Positions 33,918 to 47,450 of a DNA stretch of 64,000 nt are shown piece by piece (positions within the stretch are counted from its first letter, which is position 1; the number at the start of each line of letters is the position of its first letter). Made by a program: the position numbers and the translations under genes. The notes under the pieces were generated by a model. It was not told the origin of the DNA. It saw only the letters and a program-made list of their open reading frames with translations, and ran no database searches. This DNA comes from Aphelocoma coerulescens (taxonomy: Eukaryota > Chordata > Aves > Passeriformes > Corvidae): assembly GCF_041296385.1 (NCBI RefSeq), contig NW_027183596.1, positions 62,001-126,000 on the forward strand, written 5' to 3'.

Positions 33918-36185
33918 GGATCCTGAGTGTGGGAGAGGCAAGGCTTAGGATGGTGCGTAGAGCTGAGAAGGAAAGTGCCGAGAGCAGCGTGTGTGCTGCT
34001 GCTTTGAGGGGTGCAGTTGAAGTTGTAGGCAGCAAGAGCTTTCTCAGCTGGCCCTTTTGTGAGCTCTGCTTTTGCCAGATGACTTCCATCTTACCCTCTT
34101 ACCATCTTAGCCTCTCATTTTTGCATATCCCAAACCCCCTTCCAAACATCCAGCAGCTGCTTGTAAAGAAGAAGTCCTAGAACAAAAAGCCAGTGCTGCC
34201 TTTCATAGCCCCTTTGCTGTCTATGAAGTAGAGGAAAGAAGCTAGTGAGACGCACTTTCTTTCTCAACTCCATAGAGCGCATCCTTCTCTCAAGGTGGCA
34301 GAGTCCTTGGCGGAAGTGAAGCATCTGCAGCTGCAGTTCAGACTGAGAGATGTGCCAGGACAGGAAACATTTGCTGACCTTCCCTGTTCCCTGTGCAACA
34401 TGATTCTCGCATCCCAGTCACTTTCACATACCTTCGGTATCCCTGAGTCCAAGCAGCTAAAGCTCACAGAGACAGAAGTGTCAGGAAGGAAAACGTTCCA
34501 AAAGCACCCCCTTCTCTTATCAGCATATAAATTGTGCACAACAGGCTGCGGCACCGAACCTTCCTTCTCAGATAGACATGCCATCACACTTTTCACTCTT
34601 GCAGCTCGGTTGAAAAGCTCCAGCAGCTGCTCCCGCAATAGCAAAAGGTTCTAGAAGTGAAAGCAAGTTTGGGGCTGCACCTTCTCCTTGCCGCATGTAA
34701 GCCACACCAAACTCCCTGATGCACTCTGTCCTCCCCTTCTCAAAGGAGTAGACGGTGGCATCAGGACACACCTGTGTCCCAGCAGCTGGGTGCCCAGCTG
34801 GGAGCAGGAGCAGGGCTGGGGCTGCTCCCAAAGTTGCCCCGCCCCAATGCCAGAGCCGGACATATGCTGAGGGGGGGCTGGATCAGGCTTTATTGTCCAG
34901 CTGCATGCCAGGAGTGAGCACAAAATCTACCTGCATTCTCTGCAGCATGCCATCCTGGAGCAGAGCCATTGCCAAAGGAAGCCGTGAGCCCGTGCCAAGC
35001 CAGTGCCGGAGTGGGATCCTAGCAGCACCTGTGGAAGCCGGGAGAGAGGAGCCCACCTGGAGCAGGTTCGTGCAGGATTAATCATCCCGTGGCTTCCCAC
35101 CAGGGTCCTGTTGCTTCCAAAAGGCCCCACAGTGTCACAGTGGCCCCTCGGTTCCATCAGGTTCCATAGCGTCACTGTGGTGCCCAGGGTTCCGTCAGCT
35201 TCGCCAGCATCCCCACGGTCTGCAGAGCTCCCCGAGCTTCTGTGGTGTCACAGTGGAGGCAGGGTTGCATCAGGTTCCATAGCATCAGCACGGTCTCCAG
35301 GGCTCCCAGAGGTTCTGTGGTGTCACAGTGGAGGCAGGGTTGCATCAGGTTCCATAGCATCACCACAGTCTCCAGGGCTCCCTGAGCTTCTGTGGTGTCA
35401 CAGTGGAGGCAGGGTTGCATCAGGTTCCATAGCATCAGCACGGTCTCCAGGGCTCCCAGAGGTTCTGTGGTGTCACAGAGGAGGCAGGGTTGCATCAGGT
35501 TCCATAGCATCACCACGGTCTCCAGGGCTCCAAGAGCTTCTGTGGTGTCACAGAGGAGGCAGGGTTGCATCAGGTTCAATAGCATCAGCACGGTCTCCAG
35601 GGCTCCCCTGAGCTTCTGTGGTGGTGTCACAGAGGAGCCAGGCTTCCTTGTAGTTCCCCAGCATCACAAAGGCTCTCCTGGGAGCCACGGGTCACAAAGC
35701 ACCGTGGGCTCTGTGCAGCCCCGCTGTGTCACAATGGCCGCTGGCTTCCACGAGCCCCCGCAGTGTCCCAGTGGGCCCCGTGGCTTTAGGAGTGGGTGGC
35801 TGGGAGTTGGTGCCAGCGGCTGGGGGAGCAGCAGCAGGGACTGTGTGTGGACAGTGCCATGGCCACTTGTGTGGCCACTGGTGTCTCTGTGCCAGGCACA
35901 GCCGTGGTGTGTAACACCGGCTCTGGGTCCTTTGGCTGTGCAGGTGGCAGTCACGGCCTGGAGCAGGGCTGCTCCCGGGGGACAGCCTGGGGCAGGAGGC
36001 TGCTGGAGATTCATTCCCCACACTCCTTGTCATGAGGTGCTCAGAGTGATTGGAAAGGCTGTTGGCAGCAGGCAGTTCTCTGGGTTCAAGCTGTGGAGCT
36101 GTCAGCGGGAATGCAAAGGCCAAGCTGGTGAGCCTTTTGTCCTGGTGCCTTTAGTGTGTGAGCAGTCCCTGGTGCCGTTGTCTTT
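33918..36185. repeat. Unit 16, long, type D
   Basis: Minisatellite at 35238-35612. The front is the same as that of unit 6, including gcaagttt (A at 34665) and the broken palindrome. The end is consensus: gagccagg, agtgggtgg and intact donor. This makes it a non-chimeric D unit. Confidence 0.95.
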
Positions 36186-38453
36186 GGATCCTGAGTGTGG
36201 GAGAGGCAAGGCTTAGGATGGTGCGTAGAGCTGAGAAGGAAAGTGCCGAGAGCAGCGTGTGTGCTGCTGCTTTGAGGGGTGCAGTTGAAGTTGTAGGCAG
36301 CAAGAGCTTTCTCAGCTGGCCCTTTTGTGAGCTCTGCTTTTGCCAGATGACTTCCATCTTACCCTCTTACCATCTTAGCCTCTCATTTTTGCATATCCCA
36401 AACCCCCTTCCAAACATCCAGCAGCTGCTTGTAAAGAAGAAGTCCTAGAACAAAAAGCCAGTGCTGCCTTTCATAGCCCCTTTGCTGTCTATGAAGTAGA
36501 GGAAAGAAGCTAGTGAGACGCACTTTCTTTCTCAACTCCATAGAGCGCATCCTTCTCTCAAGGTGGCAGAGTCCTTGGCGGAAGTGAAGCATCTGCAGCT
36601 GCAGTTCAGACTGAGAGATGTGCCAGGACAGGAAACATTTGCTGACCTTCCCTGTTCCCTGTGCAACATGATTCTCGCATCCCAGTCACTTTCACATACC
36701 TTCGGTATCCCTGAGTCCAAGCAGCTAAAGCTCACAGAGACAGAAGTGTCAGGAAGGAAAACGTTGCAAAAGCACCCCCTTCTCTTATCAGCATATAAAT
36801 TGTGCACAACAGGCTGCGGCACCGAACCTTCCTTCTCAGATAGACATGCCATCACACTTTTCACTCTTGCAGCTCGGTTGAAAAGCTCCAGCAGCTGCTC
36901 CCGCAATAGCAAAAGGTTCTAGAAGTGAAAGCCAGTTTGGGGCTGCACCTTCTCCTTGCCGCATGTAAGCCACACCAAACTCCCTGATGCACTCTGTCCT
37001 CCCCTTCTCAAAGGAGTAGACGGTGGCATCAGGACACACCTGTGTCCCAGCAGCTGGGTGCCCAGCCGGGAGCAGGAGCAGGGCTGGGGCTGCTCCCAAA
37101 GTTGCCCCGCCCCAATGCCAGAGCCGGACATATGCTGGGGGGGGGCTGGATCAGGCTTTATTGTCCAGCTGCATGCCAGGAGTGAGCACAAAATCTACCT
37201 GCATTCTCTGCAGCATGCCATCCTGGAGCAGAGCCATTGCCAAAGGAAGCCGTGAGCCCGTGCCAAGCCAGTGCCGGAGTGGGATCCTAGCAGCACCTGT
37301 GGAAGCCGGGAGAGAGGAGCCCACCTGGAGCAGGTTCGTGCAGGATTAATCATCCCGTGGCTTCCCACCAGGGTCCTGTTGCTTCCAAAAGGCCCCACAG
37401 TGTCACTGTGGCCCCTCGGTTCCACCAGGTTCCATAGCGTCACTGTGGTGCCCAGGGTTCCGTCAGCTTCGCCAGCATCCCCACGGTCTGCAGAGCTCCC
37501 CGAGCTTCTGTGGTGTCACAGTGGAGGCAGGGTTGCATCAGGTTCCATAGCATCAGCACGGTCTCCAGGGCTCCCAGAGGTTCTGTGGTGTCACAGTGGA
37601 GGCAGGGTTGCATCAGGTTCCATAGCATCACCACAGTCTCCAGGGCTCCCTGAGCTTCTGTGGTGTCACAGTGGAGGCAGGGTTGCATCAGGTTCCATAG
37701 CATCAGCACGGTCTCCAGGGCTCCCAGAGGTTCTGTGGTGTCACAGAGGAGGCAGGGTTGCATCAGGTTCCATAGCATCAGCACGGTCTCCAGGGCTCCA
37801 AGAGCTTCTGTGTTGTCACAGAGGAGGCAGGGTTGCATCAGGTTCAATAGCATCAGCACGGTCTCCAGGGCTCCCCTGAGCTTCTGTGGTGGTGTCACAG
37901 AGGAGCCAGGCTTCCTTGTAGTTCCCCAGCATCACAAAGGCTCTCCTGGGAGCCACGGGTCACAAAGCACCGTGGGCTCTGTGCAGCCCCGCTGTGTCAC
38001 AATGGCCGCTGGCTTCCACGAGCCCCCGCAGTGTCCCAGTGGGCCCCGTGGCTTTAGGAGTGGGTGGCTGGGAGTTGGTGCCAGCGGCTGGGGGAGCAGC
38101 AGCAGGGACTGTGTGTGGACAGTGCCATGGCCACTTGTGTGGCCACTGGTGTCTCTGTGCCAGGCACAGCCGTGGTGTGTAACACCGGCTCTGGGTCCTT
38201 TGGCTGTGCAGGTGGCAGTCACGGCCTGGAGCAGGGCTGCTCCCGGGGGACAGCCTGGGGCAGGAGGCTGCTGGAGATTCATTCCCCACACTCCTTGTCA
38301 TGAGGTGCTCAGAGTGATTGGAAAGGCTGTTGGCAGCAGGCAGTTCTCTGAGTTCAAGCTGTGGAGCTGTCAGCGGGAATGCAAAGGCCAAGCTGGTGAG
38401 CCTTTTGTCCTGGTGCCTTTAGTGTGTGAGCAGTCCCTGGTGCCGTTGTCTTT
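36186..38453. repeat. Unit 17, long, type G
   Basis: Minisatellite at 37506-37880. Type G markers are G at 36766 (acgttgc), a nine-G tract near 37137-37145 (A to G inside ctgaggggggg), T at 37813 (tgttgtc in the last copy) and A at 38351 (tctctgag). Unit 19 shares all of them. Confidence 0.95.
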
Positions 38454-40721
38454 GGATCCTGAGTGTGGGAGAGGCAAGGCTTAGGATGGTGCGTAGAGCT
38501 GAGAAGGAAAGTGCCGAGAGCAGCGTGTGTGCTGCTGCTTTGAGGGGTGCAGTTGAAGTTGTAGGCAGCAAGAGCTTTCTCAGCTGGCCCTTTTGTGAGC
38601 TCTGCTTTTGCCAGATGACTTCCATCTTACCCTCTTACCATCTTAGCCTCTCATTTTTGCATATCCCAAACCCCCTTCCAAACATCCAGCAGCTGCTTGT
38701 AAAGAAGAAGTCCTAGAACAAAAAGCCAGTGCTGCCTTTCATAGCCCCTTTGCTGTCTATGAAGTAGAGGAAAGAAGCTAGTGAGACGCACTTTCTTTCT
38801 CAACTCCATAGAGCGCATCCTTCTCTCAAGGTGGCAGAGTCCTTGGCGGAAGTGAAGCATCTGCAGCTGCAGTTCAGACTGAGAGATGTGCCAGGACAGG
38901 AAACATTTGCTGACCTTCCCTGTTCCCTGTGCAACATGATTCTCGCATCCCAGTCACTTTCACATACCTTCGGTATCCCTGAGTCCAAGCAGCTAAAGCT
39001 CACAGAGACAGAAGTGTCAGGAAGGAAAACGTTCCAAAAGCACCCCCTTCTCTTATCAGCATATAAATTGTGCACAACAGGCTGCGGCACCGAACCTTCC
39101 TTCTCAGATAGACATGCCATCACACTTTTCACTCTTGCAGCTCGGTTGAAAAGCTCCAGCAGCTGCTCCCGCAATAGCAAAAGGTTCTAGAAGTGAAAGC
39201 CAGTTTGGGGCTGCACCTTCTCCTTGCCGCATGTAAGCCACACCAAACTCCCTGATGCACTCTGTCCTCCCCTTCTCAAAGGAGTAGACGGTGGCATCAG
39301 GACACACCTGTGTCCCAGCAGCTGGGTGCCCAGCTGGGAGCAGGAGCAGGGCTGGGGCTGCTCCCAAAGTTGCCCCGCCCCAATGCCAGAGCCGGACATA
39401 TGCTGAGGGGGGGCTGGATCAGGCTTTATTGTCCAGCTGCATGCCAGGAGTGAGCACAAAATCTACCTGCATTCTCTGCAGCATGCCATCCTGGAGCAGA
39501 GCCATTGCCAAAGGAAGCCGTGAGCCCGTGCCAAGCCAGTGCCGGAGTGGGATCCTAGCAGCACCTGTGGAAGCCGGGAGAGAGGAGCCCACCTGGAGCA
39601 GGTTCGTGCAGGATTAATCATCCCGTGGCTTCCCACCAGGGTCCTGTTGCTTCCAAAAGGCCCCACAGTGTCACAGTGGCCCCTCGGTTCCATCAGGTTC
39701 CATAGCGTCACTGTGGTGCCCAGGGTTCCGTCAGCTTCGCCAGCATCCCCACGGTCTGCAGAGCTCCCCGAGCTTCTGTGGTGTCACAGTGGAGGCAGGG
39801 TTGCATCAGGTTCCATAGCATCAGCACGGTCTCCAGGGCTCCCAGAGGTTCTGTGGTGTCACAGTGGAGGCAGGGTTGCATCAGGTTCCATAGCATCACC
39901 ACAGTCTCCAGGGCTCCCTGAGCTTCTGTGGTGTCACAGTGGAGGCAGGGTTGCATCAGGTTCCATAGCATCAGCACGGTCTCCAGGGCTCCCAGAGGTT
40001 CTGTGGTGTCACAGAGGAGGCAGGGTTGCATCAGGTTCCATAGCATCACCACGGTCTCCAGGGCTCCAAGAGCTTCTGTGGTGTCACAGAGGAGGCAGGG
40101 TTGCATCAGGTTCAATAGCATCAGCACGGTCTCCAGGGCTCCCCTGAGCTTCTGTGGTGGTGTCACAGAGGAGCCAGGCTTCCTTGTAGTTCCCCAGCAT
40201 CACAAAGGCTCTCCTGGGAGCCACGGGTCACAAAGCACCGTGGGCTCTGTGCAGCCCCGCTGTGTCACAATGGCCGCTGGCTTCCACGAGCCCCCGCAGT
40301 GTCCCAGTGGGCCCCGTGGCTTTAGGAGTGGGTGGCTGGGAGTTGGTGCCAGCGGCTGGGGGAGCAGCAGCAGGGACTGTGTGTGGACAGTGCCATGGCC
40401 ACTTGTGTGGCCACTGGTGTCTCTGTGCCAGGCACAGCCGTGGTGTGTAACACCGGCTCTGGGTCCTTTGGCTGTGCAGGTGGCAGTCACGGCCTGGAGC
40501 AGGGCTGCTCCCGGGGGACAGCCTGGGGCAGGAGGCTGCTGGAGATTCATTCCCCACACTCCTTGTCATGAGGTGCTCAGAGTGATTGGAAAGGCTGTTG
40601 GCAGCAGGCAGTTCTCTGGGTTCAAGCTGTGGAGCTGTCAGCGGGAATGCAAAGGCCAAGCTGGTGAGCCTTTTGTCCTGGTGCCTTTAGTGTGTGAGCA
40701 GTCCCTGGTGCCGTTGTCTTT
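38454..40721. repeat. Unit 18, long, type D variant
   Basis: Minisatellite at 39774-40148. It has the D markers gctggga (CpG to TpG) and the broken palindrome, but gccagttt instead of the gcaagttt of units 6 and 16. Confidence 0.95.
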
Positions 40722-42989
40722 GGATCCTGAGTGTGGGAGAGGCAAGGCTTAGGATGGTGCGTAGAGCTGAGAAGGAAAGTGCCGAGAGCAGCGTGTGTGC
40801 TGCTGCTTTGAGGGGTGCAGTTGAAGTTGTAGGCAGCAAGAGCTTTCTCAGCTGGCCCTTTTGTGAGCTCTGCTTTTGCCAGATGACTTCCATCTTACCC
40901 TCTTACCATCTTAGCCTCTCATTTTTGCATATCCCAAACCCCCTTCCAAACATCCAGCAGCTGCTTGTAAAGAAGAAGTCCTAGAACAAAAAGCCAGTGC
41001 TGCCTTTCATAGCCCCTTTGCTGTCTATGAAGTAGAGGAAAGAAGCTAGTGAGACGCACTTTCTTTCTCAACTCCATAGAGCGCATCCTTCTCTCAAGGT
41101 GGCAGAGTCCTTGGCGGAAGTGAAGCATCTGCAGCTGCAGTTCAGACTGAGAGATGGGCCAGGACAGGAAACATTTGCTGACCTTCCCTGTTCCCTGTGC
41201 AACATGATTCTCGCATCCCAGTCACTTTCACATACCTTCGGTATCCCTGAGTCCAAGCAGCTAAAGCTCACAGAGACAGAAGTGTCAGGAAGGAAAACGT
41301 TGCAAAAGCACCCCCTTCTCTTATCAGCATATAAATTGTGCACAACAGGCTGCGGCACCGAACCTTCCTTCTCAGATAGACATGCCATCACACTTTTCAC
41401 TCTTGCAGCTCGGTTGAAAAGCTCCAGCAGCTGCTCCCGCAATAGCAAAAGGTTCTAGAAGTGAAAGCCAGTTTGGGGCTGCACCTTCTCCTTGCCGCAT
41501 GTAAGCCACACCAAACTCCCTGATGCACTCTGTCCTCCCCTTCTCAAAGGAGTAGACGGTGGCATCAGGACACACCTGTGTCCCAGCAGCTGGGTGCCCA
41601 GCCGGGAGCAGGAGCAGGGCTGGGGCTGCTCCCAAAGTTGCCCCGCCCCAATGCCAGAGCCGGACATATGCTGGGGGGGGGCTGGATCAGGCTTTATTGT
41701 CCAGCTGCATGCCAGGAGTGAGCACAAAATCTACCTGCATTCTCTGCAGCATGCCATCCTGGAGCAGAGCCATTGCCAAAGGAAGCCGTGAGCCCGTGCC
41801 AAGCCAGTGCCGGAGTGGGATCCTAGCAGCACCTGTGGAAGCCGGGAGAGAGGAGCCCACCTGGAGCAGGTTCGTGCAGGATTAATCATCCCGTGGCTTC
41901 CCACCAGGGTCCTGTTGCTTCCAAAAGGCCCCACAGTGTCACTGTGGCCCCTCGGTTCCACCAGGTTCCATAGCGTCACTGTGGTGCCCAGGGTTCCGTC
42001 AGCTTCGCCAGCATCCCCACGGTCTGCAGAGCTCCCCGAGCTTCTGTGGTGTCACAGTGGAGGCAGGGTTGCATCAGGTTCCATAGCATCAGCACGGTCT
42101 CCAGGGCTCCCAGAGGTTCTGTGGTGTCACAGTGGAGGCAGGGTTGCATCAGGTTCCATAGCATCACCACAGTCTCCAGGGCTCCCTGAGCTTCTGTGGT
42201 GTCACAGTGGAGGCAGGGTTGCATCAGGTTCCATAGCATCAGCACGGTCTCCAGGGCTCCCAGAGGTTCTGTGGTGTCACAGAGGAGGCAGGGTTGCATC
42301 AGGTTCCATAGCATCAGCACGGTCTCCAGGGCTCCAAGAGCTTCTGTGTTGTCACAGAGGAGGCAGGGTTGCATCAGGTTCAATAGCATCAGCACGGTCT
42401 CCAGGGCTCCCCTGAGCTTCTGTGGTGGTGTCACAGAGGAGCCAGGCTTCCTTGTAGTTCCCCAGCATCACAAAGGCTCTCCTGGGAGCCACGGGTCACA
42501 AAGCACCGTGGGCTCTGTGCAGCCCCGCTGTGTCACAATGGCCGCTGGCTTCCACGAGCCCCCGCAGTGTCCCAGTGGGCCCCGTGGCTTTAGGAGTGGG
42601 TGGCTGGGAGTTGGTGCCAGCGGCTGGGGGAGCAGCAGCAGGGACTGTGTGTGGACAGTGCCATGGCCACTTGTGTGGCCACTGGTGTCTCTGTGCCAGG
42701 CACAGCCGTGGTGTGTAACACCGGCTCTGGGTCCTTTGGCTGTGCAGGTGGCAGTCACGGCCTGGAGCAGGGCTGCTCCCGGGGGACAGCCTGGGGCAGG
42801 AGGCTGCTGGAGATTCATTCCCCACACTCCTTGTCATGAGGTGCTCAGAGTGATTGGAAAGGCTGTTGGCAGCAGGCAGTTCTCTGAGTTCAAGCTGTGG
42901 AGCTGTCAGCGGGAATGCAAAGGCCAAGCTGGTGAGCCTTTTGTCCTGGTGCCTTTAGTGTGTGAGCAGTCCCTGGTGCCGTTGTCTTT
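40722..42989. repeat. Unit 19, long, type G
   Basis: Minisatellite at 42042-42416. It repeats unit 17 at a 4536-bp offset (T at 42349, A at 42887) and adds one private change, G at 41157 (gatgggcc). Confidence 0.95.
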
Positions 42990-45182
42990 GGATCCTGAGT
43001 GTGGGAGAGGCAAGGCTTAGGATGGTGCGTAGAGCTGAGAAGGAAAGTGCCGAGAGCAGCGTGTGTGCTGCTGCTTTGAGGGGTGCAGTTGAAGTTGTAG
43101 GCAGCAAGAGCTTTCTCAGCTGGCCCTTTTGTGAGCTCTGCTTTTGCCAGATGACTTCCATCTTACCCTCTTACCATCTTAGCCTCTCATTTTTGCATAT
43201 CCCAAACCCCCTTCCAAACATCCAGCAGCTGCTTGTAAAGAAGAAGTCCTAGAACAAAAAGCCAGTGCTGCCTTTCATAGCCCCTTTGCTGTCTATGAAG
43301 TAGAGGAAAGAAGCTAGTGAGACGCACTTTCTTTCTCAACTCCATAGAGCGCATCCTTCTCTCAAGGTGGCAGAGTCCTTGGCGGAAGTGAAGCATCTGC
43401 AGCTGCAGTTCAGACTGAGAGATGTGCCAGGACAGGAGACATTTGCTGACCTTCCCTGTTCCCTGTGCAACATGATTCTCGCATCCCAGTCACTTTCACA
43501 TACCTTCGGTATCCCTGAGTCCAAGCAGCTAAAGCTCACAGAGACAGAAGTGTCAGGAAGGAAAACGTTCCAAAAGCACCCCCTTCTCTTATCAGCATAT
43601 AAATTGTGCACAACAGGCTGCGGCACCGAACCTTCCTTCTCAGATAGACATGCCATCACACTTTTCACTCTTGCAGCTCGGTTGAAAAGCTCCAGCAGCT
43701 GCTCCCGCAATAGCAAAAGGTTCTAGAAGTGAAAGCCAGTTTGGGGCTGCACCTTCTCCTTGCCGCATGTAAGCCACACCAAACTCCCTGATGCACTCTG
43801 TCCTCCCCTTCTCAAAGGAGTAGACGGTGGCATCAGGACACACCTGTGTCCCAGCAGCTGGGTGCCCAGCCGGGAGCAGGAGCAGGGCTGGGGCTGCTCC
43901 CAAAGTTGCCCCGCCCCAATGCCAGAGCCGGACATATGCTGGGGGGGGGCTGGATCAGGCTTTATTGTCCAGCTGCATGCCAGGAGTGAGCACAAAATCT
44001 ACCTGCATTCTCTGCAGCATGCCATCCTGGAGCAGAGCCATTGCCAAAGGAAGCCGTGAGCCCGTGCCAAGCCAGTGCCGGAGTGGGATCCTAGCAGCAC
44101 CTGTGGAAGCCGGGAGAGAGGAGCCCACCTGGAGCAGGTTCGTGCAGGATTAATCATCCCGTGGCTTCCCACCAGGGTCCTGTTGCTTCCAAAAGGCCCC
44201 ACAGTGTCACTGTGGCCCCTCGGTTCCACCAGGTTCCATAGCGTCACTGTGGTGCCCAGGGTTCCGTCAGCTTCGCCAGCATCCCCACGGTCTGCAGAGC
44301 TCCCCGAGCTTCTGTGGTGTCACAGTGGAGGCAGGGTTGCATCAGGTTCCATAGCATCAGCACGGTCTCCAGGGCTCCCAGAGGTTCTGTGGTGTCACAG
44401 TGGAGGCAGGGTTGCATCAGGTTCCATAGCATCACCACAGTCTCCAGGGCTCCCTGAGCTTCTGTGGTGTCACAGTGGAGGCAGGGTTGCATCAGGTTCC
44501 ATAGCATCAGCACGGTCTCCAGAGCTCCCAGAGGTTCTGTGGTGTCACAGAGGAGGCAGGGTTGCATCAGGTTCAATAGCATCAGCACGGCCTCCAGGCC
44601 TCCCCTGAGCTTCTGTGGTGGTGTCACAGAGGAGCCAGGCTTCCTTGTAGTTCCCCAGCATCACAAAGGCTCTCCTGGGAGCCACGGGTCACAAAGCACC
44701 GTGGGCTCTGTGCAGCCCCGCTGTGTCACAATGGCCGCTGGCTTCCACGAGCCCCCGCAGTGTCCCAGTGGGCCCCGTGGCTTTAGGAGTGGGTGGCTGG
44801 GAGTTGGTGCCAGCGGCTGGGGGAGCAGCAGCAGGGACTGTGTGTGGACAGTGCCATGGCCACTTGTGTGGCCACTGGTGTCTCTGTGCCAGGCACAGCC
44901 GTGGTGTGTAACACCGGCTCTGGGTCCTTTGGCTGTGCAGGTGGCAGTCACAGCCTGGAGCAGGGCTGCTCCCGGGGGACAGCCTGGGGCAGGAGGCTGC
45001 TGGAGATTCATTCCCCACACTCCTTGTCATGAGGTGCTCAGAGTGATTGGAAAGGCTGTTGGCAGCAGGCAGTTCTCTGGGTTCAAGCTGTGGAGCTGTC
45101 AGCGGGAATGCAAAGGCCAAGCTGGTGAGCCTTTTGTCCTGGTGCCTTTAGTGTGTGAGCAGTCCCTGGTGCCGTTGTCTTT
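42990..45182. repeat. Unit 20, short, G-tract with a unique array
   Basis: Four-copy minisatellite at 44310-44609. It shares the nine-G tract with G units but has acgttcc. G at 43438 (caggagac) is private. The last copy joins the cagaggt junction of copy 4 to the caat of copy 5 and has private C at 44591 and 44599. Confidence 0.95.
44310..44609. repeat. 75-bp minisatellite, four copies, copy 4/5 fusion with caat
   Basis: The fourth copy starts at 44535 and combines a copy 4 entry with copy 5 internal bases (caat, cagcacgg), plus two private changes near the exit. Unit 28 (62004-62303) has the same fusion without them. Confidence 0.93.
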
Positions 45183-47450
45183 GGATCCTGAGTGTGGGAG
45201 AGGCAAGGCTTAGGATGGTGCGTAGAGCTGAGAAGGAAAGTGCCGAGAGCAGCGTGTGTGCTGCTGCTTTGAGGGGTGCAGTTGAAGTTGTAGGCAGCAA
45301 GAGCTTTCTCAGCTGGCCCTTTTGTGAGCTCTGCTTTTGCCAGATGACTTCCATCTTACCCTCTTACCATCTTAGCCTCTCATTTTTGCATATCCCAAAC
45401 CCCCTTCCAAACATCCAGCAGCTGCTTGTAAAGAAGAAGTCCTAGAACAAAAAGCCAGTGCTGCCTTTCATAGCCCCTTTGCTGTCTATGAAGTAGAGGA
45501 AAGAAGCTAGTGAGACGCACTTTCTTTCTCAACTCCATAGAGCGCATCCTTCTCTCAAGGTGGCAGAGTCCTTGGCGGAAGTGAAGCATCTGCAGCTGCA
45601 GTTCAGACTGAGAGATGTGCCAGGACAGGAAACATTTGCTGACCTTCCCTGTTCCCTGTGCAACATGATTCTCGCATCCCAGTCACTTTCACATACCTTC
45701 GGTATCCCTGAGTCCAAGCAGCTAAAGCTCACAGAGACAGAAGTGTCAGGAAGGAAAACGTTGCAAAAGCACCCCCTTCTCTTATCAGCATATAAATTGT
45801 GCACAACAGGCTGCGGCACCGAACCTTCCTTCTCAGATAGACATGCCATCACACTTTTCACTCTTGCAGCTCGGTTGAAAAGCTCCAGCAGCTGCTCCCG
45901 CAATAGCAAAAGGTTCTAGAAGTGAAAGCCAGTTTGGGGCTGCACCTTCTCCTTGCCGCATGTAAGCCACACCAAACTCCCTGATGCACTCTGTCCTCCC
46001 CTTCTCAAAGGAGTAGACGGTGGCATCAGGACACACCTGTGTCCCAGCAGCTGGGTGCCCAGCCGGGAGCAGGAGCAGGGCTGGGGCTGCTCCCAAAGTT
46101 GCCCCGCCCCAATGCCAGAGCCGGACATATGCTGAGGGGGGGCTGGATCAGGCTTTATTGTCCAGCTGCATGCCAGGAGTGAGCACAAAATCTACCTGCA
46201 TTCTCTGCAGCATGCCATCCTGGAGCAGAGCCATTGCCAAAGGAAGCCGTGAGCCCGTGCCAAGCCAGTGCCGGAGTGGGATCCTAGCAGCACCTGTGGA
46301 AGCCGGGAGAGAGGAGCCCACCTGGAGCAGGTTCGTGCAGGATTAATCATCCCGTGGCTTCCCACCAGGGTCCTGTTGCTTCCAAAAGGCCCCACAGTGT
46401 CACTGTGGCCCCTCGGTTCCACCAGGTTCCATAGCGTCACTGTGGTGCCCAGGGTTCCGTCAGCTTCGCCAGCATCCCCACGGTCTGCAGAGCTCCCCGA
46501 GCTTCTGTGGTGTCACAGTGGAGGCAGGGTTGCATCAGGTTCCATAGCATCAGCACGGTCTCCAGGGCTCCCAGAGGTTCTGTGGTGTCACAGTGGAGGC
46601 AGGGTTGCATCAGGTTCCATAGCATCACCACAGTCTCCAGGGCTCCCTGAGCTTCTGTGGTGTCACAGTGGAGGCAGGGTTGCATCAGGTTCCATAGCAT
46701 CAGCACGGTCTCCAGGGCTCCCAGAGGTTCTGTGGTGTCACAGAGGAGGCAGGGTTGCATCAGGTTCCATAGCATCACCACGGTCTCCAGGGCTCCAAGA
46801 GCTTCTGTGGTGTCACAGAGGAGGCAGGGTTGCATCAGGTTCAATAGCATCAGCACAGTCTCAAGGGCTCCCCTGAGCTTCTGTGGTGGTGTCACAGAGG
46901 AGCCAGGCTTCCTTGTAGTTCCCCAGCATCACAAAGGCTCTCCTGGGAGCCACGGGTCACAAAGCACCGTGGGCTCTGTGCAGCCCCGCTGTGTCACAAT
47001 GGCCGCTGGCTTCCACGAGCCCCCGCAGTGTCCCAGTGGGCCCCGTGGCTTTAGGAGTGGGTGGCTGGGAGTTGGTGCCAGCGGCTGGGGGAGCAGCAGC
47101 AGGGACTGTGTGTGGACAGTGCCATGGCCACTTGTGTGGCCACTGGTGTCTCTGTGCCAGGCACAGCCGTGGTGTGTAACACCGGCTCTGGGTCCTTTGG
47201 CTGTGCAGGTGGCAGTCACAGCCTGGAGCAGGGCTGCTCCCGGGGGACAGCCTGGGGCAGGAGGCTGCTGGAGATTCATTCCCCACACTCCTTGTCATGA
47301 GGTGCTCAGAGTGATTGGAAAGGCTGTTGGCAGCAGGCAGTTCTCTGGGTTCAAGCTGTGGAGCTGTCAGCGGGAATGCAAAGGCCAAGCTGGTGAGCCT
47401 TTTGTCCTGGTGCCTTTAGTGTGTGAGCAGTCCCTGGTGCCGTTGTCTTT
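45183..47450. repeat. Unit 21, long
   Basis: Minisatellite at 46503-46877. It has acgttgc and the cacagcc end. The last copy has private A at 46857 (CpG lost) and A at 46863. Confidence 0.95.
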
